In this document: in pieces, positions 1 through 7,018 of the stretch
Numbering within the stretch: position 1 is the first letter of the stretch
Layout of the letters: each line of letters begins with the position of its first letter
From: Firmicutes bacterium UBA5449
GTDB lineage: Bacteria > Bacillota > SHA-98 > UBA4971
Length of the DNA: 13,094 nt
Assembly: GCA_002424305.1 (NCBI GenBank)
Contig: DIQZ01000074.1
Coordinates: forward strand, 46,711 to 59,804
Direction of reading: 5' to 3'
The notes under the pieces: model-generated
The model's database searches: none
The model's input: the letters and a program-made list of their open reading frames with translations, nothing else
Told to the model about the DNA's origin: nothing
Translations under genes and position numbers: made by a program

Positions 1-242
1 CCGGTAGCCTCCCGAGCTACGTAGAGAATCCTTATCCTAGCTGTGCCTTCAATCAAGATCTTGTTCCTTATAAGCTGAAAAGACGTGGTCAGGATAATAA
101 CATCCACACTGATAATCTTCTCAGCAGTAGGTAACGTATCAGCGATCTTGATGACTTCTCGCAGGACCTTCCGCGCCGTGGTTTCGCCAATGACCTGTTC
201 GACTTTTAGGAGTTCCTCTTTGAGTTCGACACCCACAGCCAT
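1..242 (-). CDS. SPOCS (DUF3794) domain protein, N-terminal part only
   Basis: Only the first 80 codons are inside the window; the rest runs off the left edge. The start is an ATG at 242-240 preceded by a strong AAGGAGG about 6 bases upstream. The visible protein begins MAVGVELKEELLKVEQVIGE and continues with a pattern typical of a SPOCS domain: a 'VIGE' segment, an 'IADTLPTAEKIISVDV' segment, then 'NKILIEGTARIRILYV', the conserved G-K-V-x-V-x-G-T strand followed by a hydrophobic strand. Family knowledge: SPOCS domains occur in spore coat morphogenetic proteins such as SpoVID and SipL, often followed by a C-terminal LysM domain. A SipL/SpoVID-like protein is therefore a reasonable guess, but the C-terminus that would decide it is not visible. 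There is no signal peptide, so it should act in the mother-cell cytoplasm. A sigma-K-like promoter lies just upstream. Confidence 0.85.
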   Translation of the reverse strand, partial: MAVGVELKEELLKVEQVIGETTARKVLREVIKIADTLPTAEKIISVDVIILTTSFQLIRNKILIEGTARIRILYVAREAT

Positions 243-297
243 CTCTTTTCCTCCTTTCCAATTACACACATGGAGCCGTACACTTCTTTTTCATTTC

Positions 298-326
298 TAC
301 TATATGCGGGCAACTTACTGAAATGT
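298..326 (-). promoter_or_regulatory. Candidate sigma-K-type promoter for the left-edge SPOCS gene
   Basis: On the minus strand the -10 element CATATAGTA (298-306) fits the sigma-K consensus CATANNNTA exactly, and ACA (324-326) sits 17 bases upstream as a -35. The predicted start of transcription is about 50 bases before the ATG at 242. The fit suits a late mother-cell coat gene, but the -35 consensus is only a few bases long, so a chance match is possible. Confidence 0.4.
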
Positions 327-423
327 GCATATATTTCTAAATACAAGATCACGCCTTCCCCACGGCGGAAGTGCCGGCAGCAAAGCATATCCCTTTCTTC
401 ACCGACTGCTCACACCTGAAACT

Positions 424-1806
424 CTAGCTTCCAACTGCGCCCCTCACTACCTTGAACCTTGCCTTGAGTGTTGACCAAACCCATGGATCCACATCTCCCA
501 AATCAGCAATGGCAATGCCGGCCAGACCATATCGGAGCGCCAAATCTGCATAAGCCCCGATACTTTGAGCATCCTCGAAATATACGGTATGACTTACACG
601 AAATGACCTGTACCTGAAGACTTTAGACTTCTCGTCATCTAGCTGTGACACTGTAGGCTTAAACAGGTCCGTAATCTCCATGATCTCTGAGTGCTTCTTT
701 CGGAGGGGAGCTGCACCAAGACCTGCTGAAAAGTCGACACCAAAAGCAGGCACAACGATTATCAGTTTCCAGAAATCCACAACTCGAGTAAGGCTTCTTA
801 ACACAGTTTTTGTGCGATTAACAGATATAGCCGGTCCGGGAGATGAAAATTCCGACGGTTCTTTATAAGCCCTGAAAAAAACCTGATGAGCTGTAGAGGC
901 GATATCCCCTAATTCCTTCAAACAGCCTCTATGATCCCCTGTCTGCCGGAACGTGGTTTCATCAGGCAAAGGAATTTCAACTGCTAAGAGCAGTCCCTCT
1001 TGTTTGATAGCTCTTGAAACTTTACGCAAAAACGACACAAAAGCATAGACATCTTTTTCAGGAAGCTTACCTATAGAAATAATCAGTCCTTCAGCCCGAA
1101 CTCGAGAAGCAAGACTGGAAAGACTCTTTATTGCCGTAGAATAAGCAGTGTTATCTGAAAGAATGTTATGGAGCATATCTTGGGCCTCAACGCCTTCTTG
1201 CACAGTTGTACATCTCCCAATGCTGATTACAGGCCATAGCTCTACACCTGTCATTGCTGTCAAGGCTATGAACCTTCTATCGGGTGCGCCTTGAATGTTC
1301 CCATGTTCATTAAGGGAAAACCATCGAGGCGCAACTGCGGTCAAGGATGGTAGAATGTGTTCATAAGAGACTACAGGCTCTCCCGGATTTTCAGGGGAGC
1401 AAAACCCAATAAGGCGGGATACAGGAATAAATAGACTCTCACCTCCCTTAACCTCTTCTGTCTTCAGATTATTCGCCGAAACAAGCAATTCCAGGGGGAC
1501 GTTGTATTTTCCGGCAATACTTGAAAGGGTTTCACCTGAACGAACTATGTGCTCAACCCTTGCTCGTTCAAGCCCTGATTTAAGCAGGTCAAAGACTTCC
1601 TTGCCTGCAATACCGTCAACTCTTAACCTATGTGCCTTCTGAAAATCGAATACAGCATCCTTTGTGAGAATGCCATACAACCCATCACATTCAGCCGTGT
1701 AATAGTTGAGCGCTGCCAAGTGTTTTTGAAGAATTGCTACATCCCGGCCTTTCATACCGGGCCTGAGTGTTCTTTTCCAAAGTATCTTTCCTCGCGATGA
1801 TGCCAT
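424..1806 (-). CDS. PG-binding + LysM + degenerate GH18 spore protein
   Basis: A 460-residue protein with no signal peptide. Domains in order: a PG_binding_1-like domain (about 14-76, 'LRPGMKGRDVAILQKHL', 'DGLYGILTKDAVFDFQ'), one LysM (about 85-128, 'HIVRSGETLSSIAGKYNVP') and a GH18-like domain (about 134-448) resembling the YaaH/SleL group of spore cortex glucosaminidases ('LTAVAPRWFSLNEHGN', 'EDAQSIGAYADLALRYGLAG'). The catalytic strand that should read like GVNIDFE reads GLIISIG at 240-246, so both acidic residues are gone. The later YDW-like motif is also lost ('RAYKEP'). It is therefore probably a binding or structural protein, not a hydrolase. I chose the ATG at 1806 because GGAGG (1818-1822) precedes it and a sigma-K/E-like -10 lies at 1862-1870. 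The longer frame's ATG at 1860 would fall at or before the transcription start. Confidence 0.85.
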   Translation of the reverse strand: MASSRGKILWKRTLRPGMKGRDVAILQKHLAALNYYTAECDGLYGILTKDAVFDFQKAHRLRVDGIAGKEVFDLLKSGLERARVEHIVRSGETLSSIAGKYNVPLELLVSANNLKTEEVKGGESLFIPVSRLIGFCSPENPGEPVVSYEHILPSLTAVAPRWFSLNEHGNIQGAPDRRFIALTAMTGVELWPVISIGRCTTVQEGVEAQDMLHNILSDNTAYSTAIKSLSSLASRVRAEGLIISIGKLPEKDVYAFVSFLRKVSRAIKQEGLLLAVEIPLPDETTFRQTGDHRGCLKELGDIASTAHQVFFRAYKEPSEFSSPGPAISVNRTKTVLRSLTRVVDFWKLIIVVPAFGVDFSAGLGAAPLRKKHSEIMEITDLFKPTVSQLDDEKSKVFRYRSFRVSHTVYFEDAQSIGAYADLALRYGLAGIAIADLGDVDPWVWSTLKARFKVVRGAVGS

Positions 1807-1817
1807 GGTTGAAACAT

Positions 1818-1822
1818 CCTCC
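1818..1822 (-). promoter_or_regulatory. Ribosome binding site that decides the 1806 start
   Basis: GGAGG on the minus strand lies 11 bases before the ATG at 1806. The two in-frame upstream ATGs (1824 and 1860) have no comparable site, and the protein family similarity begins after codon 10 of the shorter form. Confidence 0.6.
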
Positions 1823-1861
1823 ATGTATGTGGATGGAGATGGCTTTCCCGCCCCACGCATT

Positions 1862-1889
1862 CATTGTATGCCCAGGCCAACTGCTTCGT
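1862..1889 (-). promoter_or_regulatory. Candidate sigma-K/sigma-E promoter for the LysM-GH18-like gene
   Basis: The minus strand carries CATACAATG at 1862-1870. This is a perfect sigma-E -10 (CATACANT) and an 8 of 9 match to the sigma-K -10. AC at 1888-1889 is 17 bases upstream, as expected for sigma-K, while the sigma-E -35 (ATA) is absent. A mother-cell promoter fits a spore-envelope product. Confidence 0.45.
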
Positions 1890-1954
1890 GACGCCTTCCT
1901 CAATCACACTGTCCCGGCCTGTTCATCCATGGGCAATGTCATGTCAGGCAAGTG

Positions 1955-1986
1955 AACGATTCCTACGGATAACGATTCCTACGGAT
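1955..1986. repeat. Perfect 16-bp tandem duplication at the end of a gene
   Basis: The 16-mer aacgattcctacggat occurs twice head to tail (1955-1970 and 1971-1986). It spans the stop codon of the 1963-2556 gene. Since 16 is not a multiple of three, the second copy changes frame: the protein ends '-RRNRYP' instead of the '-RRNRSLA' that a single copy would give. Confidence 0.95.
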
Positions 1987-2556
1987 GGAGTCGATAATCT
2001 CTTTGAACCGACTGCTTATGTCTGATAACAAACGTTGTCGGGCCGGGCTTTGCGCTTCCTGTTCAACCCGGTCTACACCTGTCTTCATGCTAACCCCGGT
2101 CACAACATGGAGAATGCACTTCTCAAGGACAAGACCTTCCAGAAGAGCACAGGCTTCAATGACTACCTCATCATTTAAGTCGTTTGTAGTAATCTCAATG
2201 TCTTCAACACAAAACTGTGCCTCTATATGCATAGAAGATGTGATTTCAGGAATTCCCACAAAGATTTTGAGCTTATCGATTCGGGATACTGCTTGAATTT
2301 TTCCTTTCCACGGAAAGTAAAGCCATGTTGAAAGCTCAAGAGAAGCTATAGCCGACCGGTCAAAAACGTCCCATGCCAGAGATACCAAATCCATGGTGCT
2401 TCCGAGAGGCCGATGCACAGGTAAACCTCCCAACGGATGTGAAACCTTCACAGTCATTCTATGGGCAATGCGGGTGATGACCCGTTCAATCTGCACTTCT
2501 TCGCTCTCTACTACGAGAACGCCCAAGATGTGCACCTCGTTTCTCTCACGGTTCAT
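1963..2556 (-). CDS. Hypothetical protein, possible divergent SPOCS relative
   Basis: A 197-residue protein I do not recognise with certainty. It has no signal peptide or membrane segment. The stretch at about 98-155 ('IFVGIPEITSSMHIEAQFCVEDIEIT...EVVIEACALLEGLVL') follows the pattern of the second half of a SPOCS domain (short hydrophobic strand, IPG-like turn, M-x-V-x-A, VEDVEF-like strand, long valine-rich strand). The conserved G-K-V-x-V-Q-G core of the first half is not clear. The C-terminal 40 residues are charged and probably helical. The ATG at 2556 has a poor ribosome binding site; an in-frame GTG at 2574 preceded by AGGG is an alternative and would add six residues. The stop codon falls in a 16-bp tandem duplication. 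It lies between SPOCS and LysM genes on the same strand, so a spore-envelope role is inferred from context only. Confidence 0.65.
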   Translation of the reverse strand: MNRERNEVHILGVLVVESEEVQIERVITRIAHRMTVKVSHPLGGLPVHRPLGSTMDLVSLAWDVFDRSAIASLELSTWLYFPWKGKIQAVSRIDKLKIFVGIPEITSSMHIEAQFCVEDIEITTNDLNDEVVIEACALLEGLVLEKCILHVVTGVSMKTGVDRVEQEAQSPARQRLLSDISSRFKEIIDSIRRNRYP

Positions 2557-2655
2557 ACCAAAAACAGAGGTTCACTGTACCCAATCCCTATTCACAGGAG
2601 TTTTTCTGTATTCTGTTATGAAGTGATACGCAAGGGGAAAAGGGCGCACAAATTA

Positions 2656-2687
2656 GGGGATTACCGAATGGTGTTTCGGTAATCCCC
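2656..2687 (-). terminator. Rho-independent terminator after the three-SPOCS gene
   Basis: A perfect 13-bp inverted repeat (2656-2668 and 2675-2687, arms ggggattaccgaa) with a 6-base loop lies about 50 bases after the stop codon at 2739. On the minus strand it is followed by TAATTT, a short and imperfect T-tract. The position between two genes on the same strand supports a terminator for the upstream SPOCS gene. Confidence 0.7.
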
Positions 2688-2738
2688 TGCAGGGTGGCAC
2701 CGGCTATGAGAGAAGAGATAGCAATAAGTCTCATGCCT

Positions 2739-4781
2739 TTATTGGTCAGTATTGTCAGGACAATCTTCCTGTTTCAGCCAAAGGTCATTGCCGGGACAGC
2801 CGCCTCTGACCACTACGGGGATCTGAACATGATTCGTCACTACTACCTGTATGCCAACGATAACCTTTTCTGTAAGCTCGCCTGTGGTAGGGTCAAATTC
2901 CCACACGATATTCTCAACAAACGAGTGATCCTGTTGATCCATCCCTTCCTCCACAGGGAATTCAGGATTGATCGGAGGTATCTCTATCATCTCACTGAAG
3001 GGCAAGTCTTCTGCAATATGATGAACAAGGTCGTCTGTGCCAACATAGAATATCTGCTTGTGGACGGTTCCTTGCACTATCACTTTGCCGTTCTTGACGA
3101 TGGATGTTATTTCACTTATCCTGGCATCGATATCCACGATCTTAATAGCAGGCAGCGTTTTTGTTTCCTCAACCAGCTTCTGTGCACATCCCATGCCAAT
3201 GATTTGATTAGCGCTGATAAGTGTCCCGGTCTGCTGCGTAATCACCGACACGCCACATGTCTCCGTGACCTTCACACATAGGGCAAGAATGATCTTTTGA
3301 GTTAGAGCACCGGTAGCAGGGTCAAATTCAAACACAAGGTTATCAACGAAAGAGTGGTCTTGAGAGTTCATTCCCTCACATGCACATGGGACTAAGACCA
3401 GATCACTAAATGGGATGTCTTCTGCAAGGTGATGAACCAGGTCATCCGTGCCTACGTAGAATATCTGTTTGTGAACGATACCTTGAACCAAGACTTTACC
3501 ATTCTTGACTATGTGCCTAATCTGAGATATTCGCGGGATAATTTCAATCACCTTAATGGCGGAGATGACTTTCGTCTCTTCAATGAACTTCTGTTTTGCG
3601 CCTTCACCAACTACGACAGCAGCCTTTATCAGCGTGCCTTGAGGAGCAACCCCCACTTCAAGTTGTTCTGTTTCAGTTACCTTAACACACAATCTAAGGA
3701 TGATCTTTTGCGTTAGAGCACCGGTATCCGGGTCGAATTCAAATACGCTGTTCTCGATTACAGAGAAATCCTGCTGGTTCATACCCTCCCGCACCGGGCA
3801 CATAGGATTCAACGGCTCGATATCAACAAGCTCACTGAAATCTATATCTTCTGCAAGGTGATGTTCCAGTTCGTCAGTGCCGATATAGAATATCTGCTTA
3901 TGAACAGTGCCTTGTATGATAACTTTGCCATCCTTTACTATGGAGCGGATATTAATGAGTGAAGGGATAATCTCGACTATCTTGATCCCGGCTATAGTAT
4001 TTGTTTCCTCCAGAAGAACCTGCTTTGAACCATGGCCCACAACTCTTTGCACCTTGAGACATGCTGTTTGAACTTTACAATACTTCTCGACATTCAGCAT
4101 ATGCGAGCCTCCTTCCCTAAGCCTGAATGGGCTTTGAGTCAAACGATTAAGAAATACCGGCTTTTCACTACTGGAACCCTCTGCCTCCTGAGACTGGTTT
4201 TCCACAGGAACATATTCCTGCTCTTCCGTATCTTCTTCCCGGTCATGGGATATGGGACATAAGAGCTCTAACTTGGCGTCGTTATCATCTTCTGTCTGAG
4301 TATCGGAATCTTCTAATAAGGCGTCAGATATGGGAGTTGTCGTATCACATAAGGTTTCATCTGTATTTTCCCTTTGATACGACATAGTTTGGCTTAGATT
4401 GTCGCAGGACTCCTCTATGCCATTTGTGTCGCTTGGCAGATCTATGGGAGTTGCGTTTGAAGAAGGTTTGGGTGTGGCGTTTCCGACAAGCCACGAATCA
4501 GAGGCACGCAGCATGAGGTTCCTTTTGGGACGAGTCTCTGCTTCGCTGCCGTCGTCCAAAAGGCACGAGTCAGCAATAATAGCTGCCTCAGCTACATGTT
4601 GTGTTAATACTGACTGGGGATTGCTGTGCTCCGGAGACAATTCTAAGCCATTTTCATGAGAATCGTTGACGCCAAACAGTGTCTCAACCATGCGCCTTCG
4701 ACGCGGAATTACGAAAAGTCCCAGGAGGACAAGGGCAATAGCAGCCACGATTATACCGGATTGCCATAGCCCTATAAACAT
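2739..4781 (-). CDS. Membrane-anchored protein with three tandem SPOCS domains
   Basis: A 680-residue protein starting at an ATG with AAGGAGG 10 bases upstream. Residues 5-25 (WQSGIIVAAIALVLLGLFVI) form one hydrophobic segment, directly followed by PRRRR. Residues about 35-225 are a low-complexity linker rich in Asp, Glu, Ser and Thr. Three SPOCS (DUF3794) units follow at about 239-378, 384-513 and 519-657, each with 'GKVxxQGxVHKQIFYxGTDxLxHHxAED', 'EGMxxQD' and 'FEFDPxTGxLTxK'. The units are closely similar, pointing to duplication within the gene. The basic cluster after the membrane segment predicts the C-terminus is cytoplasmic, so in the mother cell the SPOCS domains could face the assembling coat from the outer forespore membrane. 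That role is inferred. SPOCS proteins are known coat components, but a membrane-anchored triple-SPOCS form is not one I can name. It follows the four-SPOCS gene after 81 bases. Confidence 0.9.
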   Translation of the reverse strand: MFIGLWQSGIIVAAIALVLLGLFVIPRRRRMVETLFGVNDSHENGLELSPEHSNPQSVLTQHVAEAAIIADSCLLDDGSEAETRPKRNLMLRASDSWLVGNATPKPSSNATPIDLPSDTNGIEESCDNLSQTMSYQRENTDETLCDTTTPISDALLEDSDTQTEDDNDAKLELLCPISHDREEDTEEQEYVPVENQSQEAEGSSSEKPVFLNRLTQSPFRLREGGSHMLNVEKYCKVQTACLKVQRVVGHGSKQVLLEETNTIAGIKIVEIIPSLINIRSIVKDGKVIIQGTVHKQIFYIGTDELEHHLAEDIDFSELVDIEPLNPMCPVREGMNQQDFSVIENSVFEFDPDTGALTQKIILRLCVKVTETEQLEVGVAPQGTLIKAAVVVGEGAKQKFIEETKVISAIKVIEIIPRISQIRHIVKNGKVLVQGIVHKQIFYVGTDDLVHHLAEDIPFSDLVLVPCACEGMNSQDHSFVDNLVFEFDPATGALTQKIILALCVKVTETCGVSVITQQTGTLISANQIIGMGCAQKLVEETKTLPAIKIVDIDARISEITSIVKNGKVIVQGTVHKQIFYVGTDDLVHHIAEDLPFSEMIEIPPINPEFPVEEGMDQQDHSFVENIVWEFDPTTGELTEKVIVGIQVVVTNHVQIPVVVRGGCPGNDLWLKQEDCPDNTDQ
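2811..4067 (-). repeat. Three tandem SPOCS-encoding units within one gene
   Basis: Protein units of about 130-140 residues repeat three times (roughly 4067-3648, 3632-3243 and 3227-2811). The core phrase 'HKQIFYVGTDDLVHH' and the phrase 'FEFDP-TGALTQKI' recur almost unchanged, which indicates internal duplication. Boundaries are approximate. Confidence 0.8.
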
Positions 4782-4816
4782 CTTAGTCAGTCCTCCTTAT
4801 GTGCTGTTCTTCCCTA

Positions 4817-4844
4817 TATCGTATTGAAATCTGCCTAAAAATGT
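4817..4844 (-). promoter_or_regulatory. Weak candidate mother-cell promoter before the three-SPOCS gene
   Basis: In the 81-base gap between the two large SPOCS genes the minus strand has ACA (4842-4844), then 16 bases, then AATACGATA (4817-4825), one mismatch from the sigma-K -10 CATANNNTA. Co-transcription from the upstream SPOCS gene is equally possible, as no clear terminator is seen in the gap. Confidence 0.25.
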
Positions 4845-4862
4845 GATGCATAAAGGCTTAGA

Positions 4863-6836
4863 CTAAATCTTAAATGTGGCGTTCGTTACTACAGACACAG
4901 GAATAGGACCAACAGTCCCGTTGACAATTACTATGAGAGGAATTGTCTCCTTCGTAACCGTGTCTACGTTAGGCCCGGTAAGCTCTGTAACCACATCCAG
5001 TGGCACAGGTTCCGGAATACCGTCATCCACTACGTCAACGAGGACTTTTGTCTTGGTTACGAAAACGCCGGGTCCTATCACATCTACTACTACTGTAAAG
5101 ATTTGCGCTTCAGTTGATGTGACAGTCACAAGTAGGATTATCAGTTGCTGAATCCTACTGCCCCCGCATACAAGGTTTTGAACAAGGCTCTCTACCTCTA
5201 CCGCTACTGAAACCTCAGCGCCTTCTACGATTCCCGGGACATCCACAATTCCGCTGAATGGAACGATCTCTTGGACATGATGGACGATATTGTCGAGACC
5301 CACTACAAATACGTCTTTTTTGACCTCTCCTTCAACAATCACTTGCTCCCCCACGATTTCCCAGGTTACATTTTGTACTGAAGACTCCACTGACTTGATC
5401 TTCTTGGCAATGAACGGTAGGCAAATACAGTTTTCCACAAGAAGCTGCTTCTCAGCTTCTACCGCTTCTCCCACACGTATCCTGGCAAATTCTATGGTAA
5501 TCGGAAGCACAGGTACGGTTATTCCTTCAGCGCAAACCTGCGCTGTACCTTCTCCGATCACTTGCCGTACCTTGAATGTCGTTCCTTCAGCATCCGTTTC
5601 AACATCAATTATTCGTGTCTCTGTCATGAAGACCTCAATCTCTGCAAGATCCTTCTCAGTTATTTCAGTTCCGGTTTGCAGTGGGTCGAAGACTACAGGT
5701 AAAGCCTGTGCGAGGACAAGAACGTTAAGCCCGGGAGTTATCCCCGGCGACGGTATGAAAGTACTGAAAGGAATAGTGAAGGACTCCAGGACCTCCACAT
5801 CGTCTTCGTTAATGTAATATACATCCTTTACAAAGACGCCTTGGACGATGACTTTGTCTGCAATCGTACGGCCGCGCACGTCCTGTACAACCAGATCTAT
5901 GTCCTTGATCTTGATGGCAGGTTGCGCCAAGACGACAGTAACTTCTTCCATTATCTGAGTTGAGGCAACTCCCAGTACCACCTCGGTCTTGATTGTCAAG
6001 TCATCGCCTAACTCAAGAGACACCTGAACTGTCTCGGTGACTTTCACGAATACGTCGAGGACCACTTCCTGGAAAACCGAAGCACCTGTCGGATCCAGAG
6101 TGAAAGCTACATCTGCCACAGTCGCACGCGCCTGGACGTTCATGCCCGGCTGTGCGCCAGGGATGTCTATCATTATCGCAAACGGCACAACGACAGCTTG
6201 ATGGCGGCCTACCTGATCAAGATCAATGAAGAAGATCTGTTTTAGGATGTTTCCTTGGACCACCACTTTGTCTTCTTTTACCGTAACCTGAGTAATCTCA
6301 GGATTTGCCCTAATCTCAGTTACCTTGACTGCAGGTGTAACCAGAGTTACAGTACCTGATTCAAGAACCTGACCTGTGTCTTCTCCTATCACTTCTTCTG
6401 CCAGGACACTGGGTCCCTCAGGGTCTTCAGCAAGTCTCACTTGAGTAAACTCGGTAACTGTCACGTCTACATCGACAATGACTTTCTGCGTTATTTGAGT
6501 GCCGTCAGGGCTCAAGGTAGCGATAATATTGAAAATCCTCGGATGTGCCTGAACAACTACCTCCGGGCCTGGCTCAACCCCGGGTATCTCAATTAAAGCC
6601 GAAAACCGCGCTACCTCAGGGAAGTGATGGACAATGTTGTCTTCCCCGACAAAGAATACTTGCTTTTGAAGTGTTCCTTGGACTATTACCTTACCTGAAA
6701 TTACATGTGTTGTAATGCTGTCAACATGAGCACGAATTTCCTTTATCTTGATTGCCGGAATGGGCAACGTAATAGTCATCTCGGAACAAGATCTATGAGT
6801 GGCATCGGAACAACATCTATGAGATGCATATGACAT
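4863..6836 (-). CDS. Protein with four tandem SPOCS (DUF3794) domains
   Basis: A 657-residue protein without signal peptide or membrane segment. Four SPOCS units can be read at about 20-135, 160-275, 297-410 and 469-583, each with a 'KVIVQGxxxKxVFFV' strand and most with 'PGxxPGxxV' followed by a strand-rich half ending in 'VxVTET'. The last about 70 residues are a valine/threonine-rich tail that I do not recognise. The N-terminus is Cys-rich (SHRCCSDATHRSCSE), encoded by a 24-bp tandem repeat. The start is an ATG at 6836 with AAGGGG 8 bases upstream; a TTG 39 bases further up is in frame but lacks a better site. Family knowledge links SPOCS domains to spore coat assembly, so this is probably a mother-cell coat protein. 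The minus strand has a perfect sigma-K-like -10 (CATAAGATA, 6893-6901) but no matching -35. It is divergent from cwlD. Confidence 0.88.
   Translation of the reverse strand: MSYASHRCCSDATHRSCSEMTITLPIPAIKIKEIRAHVDSITTHVISGKVIVQGTLQKQVFFVGEDNIVHHFPEVARFSALIEIPGVEPGPEVVVQAHPRIFNIIATLSPDGTQITQKVIVDVDVTVTEFTQVRLAEDPEGPSVLAEEVIGEDTGQVLESGTVTLVTPAVKVTEIRANPEITQVTVKEDKVVVQGNILKQIFFIDLDQVGRHQAVVVPFAIMIDIPGAQPGMNVQARATVADVAFTLDPTGASVFQEVVLDVFVKVTETVQVSLELGDDLTIKTEVVLGVASTQIMEEVTVVLAQPAIKIKDIDLVVQDVRGRTIADKVIVQGVFVKDVYYINEDDVEVLESFTIPFSTFIPSPGITPGLNVLVLAQALPVVFDPLQTGTEITEKDLAEIEVFMTETRIIDVETDAEGTTFKVRQVIGEGTAQVCAEGITVPVLPITIEFARIRVGEAVEAEKQLLVENCICLPFIAKKIKSVESSVQNVTWEIVGEQVIVEGEVKKDVFVVGLDNIVHHVQEIVPFSGIVDVPGIVEGAEVSVAVEVESLVQNLVCGGSRIQQLIILLVTVTSTEAQIFTVVVDVIGPGVFVTKTKVLVDVVDDGIPEPVPLDVVTELTGPNVDTVTKETIPLIVIVNGTVGPIPVSVVTNATFKI
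6781..6823. repeat. Two-copy 24-bp-period repeat encoding a Cys-rich N-terminus
   Basis: The 19-mers at 6781-6799 and 6805-6823 differ by one base and are separated by 5 bases, giving a period of 24 bp (8 codons). They encode the paired phrases SHRCCSDA and THRSCSEM at the start of the four-SPOCS protein. Confidence 0.9.
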
Positions 6837-6971
6837 AAGCTTATCCCCCTTAAGTATCACAAACTTGGAAGGCAAGCATGGGATTTATACACTATCTTAT
6901 GAACGGATAGATCCTTTTGCCATTGTCCAAAGACGTTGAGCATGCTGGTTATCTTGTTCAATCCTTTAGGG

Positions 6972-6998
6972 ATTAGCGGAACCTCATTGGAATATAGT
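6972..6998 (+). promoter_or_regulatory. Weak sigma-E-like promoter candidate for cwlD
   Basis: AATATAGT (6991-6998) matches the sigma-E -10 CATACANT at most positions, and ATT (6972-6974) lies 16 bases upstream in place of the ATA -35. In Bacillus cwlD is expressed in the sporangium under sporulation sigma factors, which fits, but the match is weak. Confidence 0.25.
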
Positions 6999-7018
6999 TC
7001 TGATTAGGGGGGTGCCAA

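Noticed and set aside
206..388. Short minus-strand frame between the LysM gene and the left-edge SPOCS gene
   Set aside because: It overlaps the start of the SPOCS gene in another frame, has no ribosome binding site and covers the predicted promoter.
2694..3281. Open frame on the plus strand opposite the three-SPOCS gene
   Set aside because: It mirrors the SPOCS repeats (a similar plus-strand frame recurs at 3429-3716), so it is the complement of repeated coding sequence, not a gene.
2811..4067. Possible CRISPR or satellite array
   Set aside because: The repeats are long, coding and protein-level (SPOCS domains), without the short identical repeats and unique spacers of a CRISPR array.
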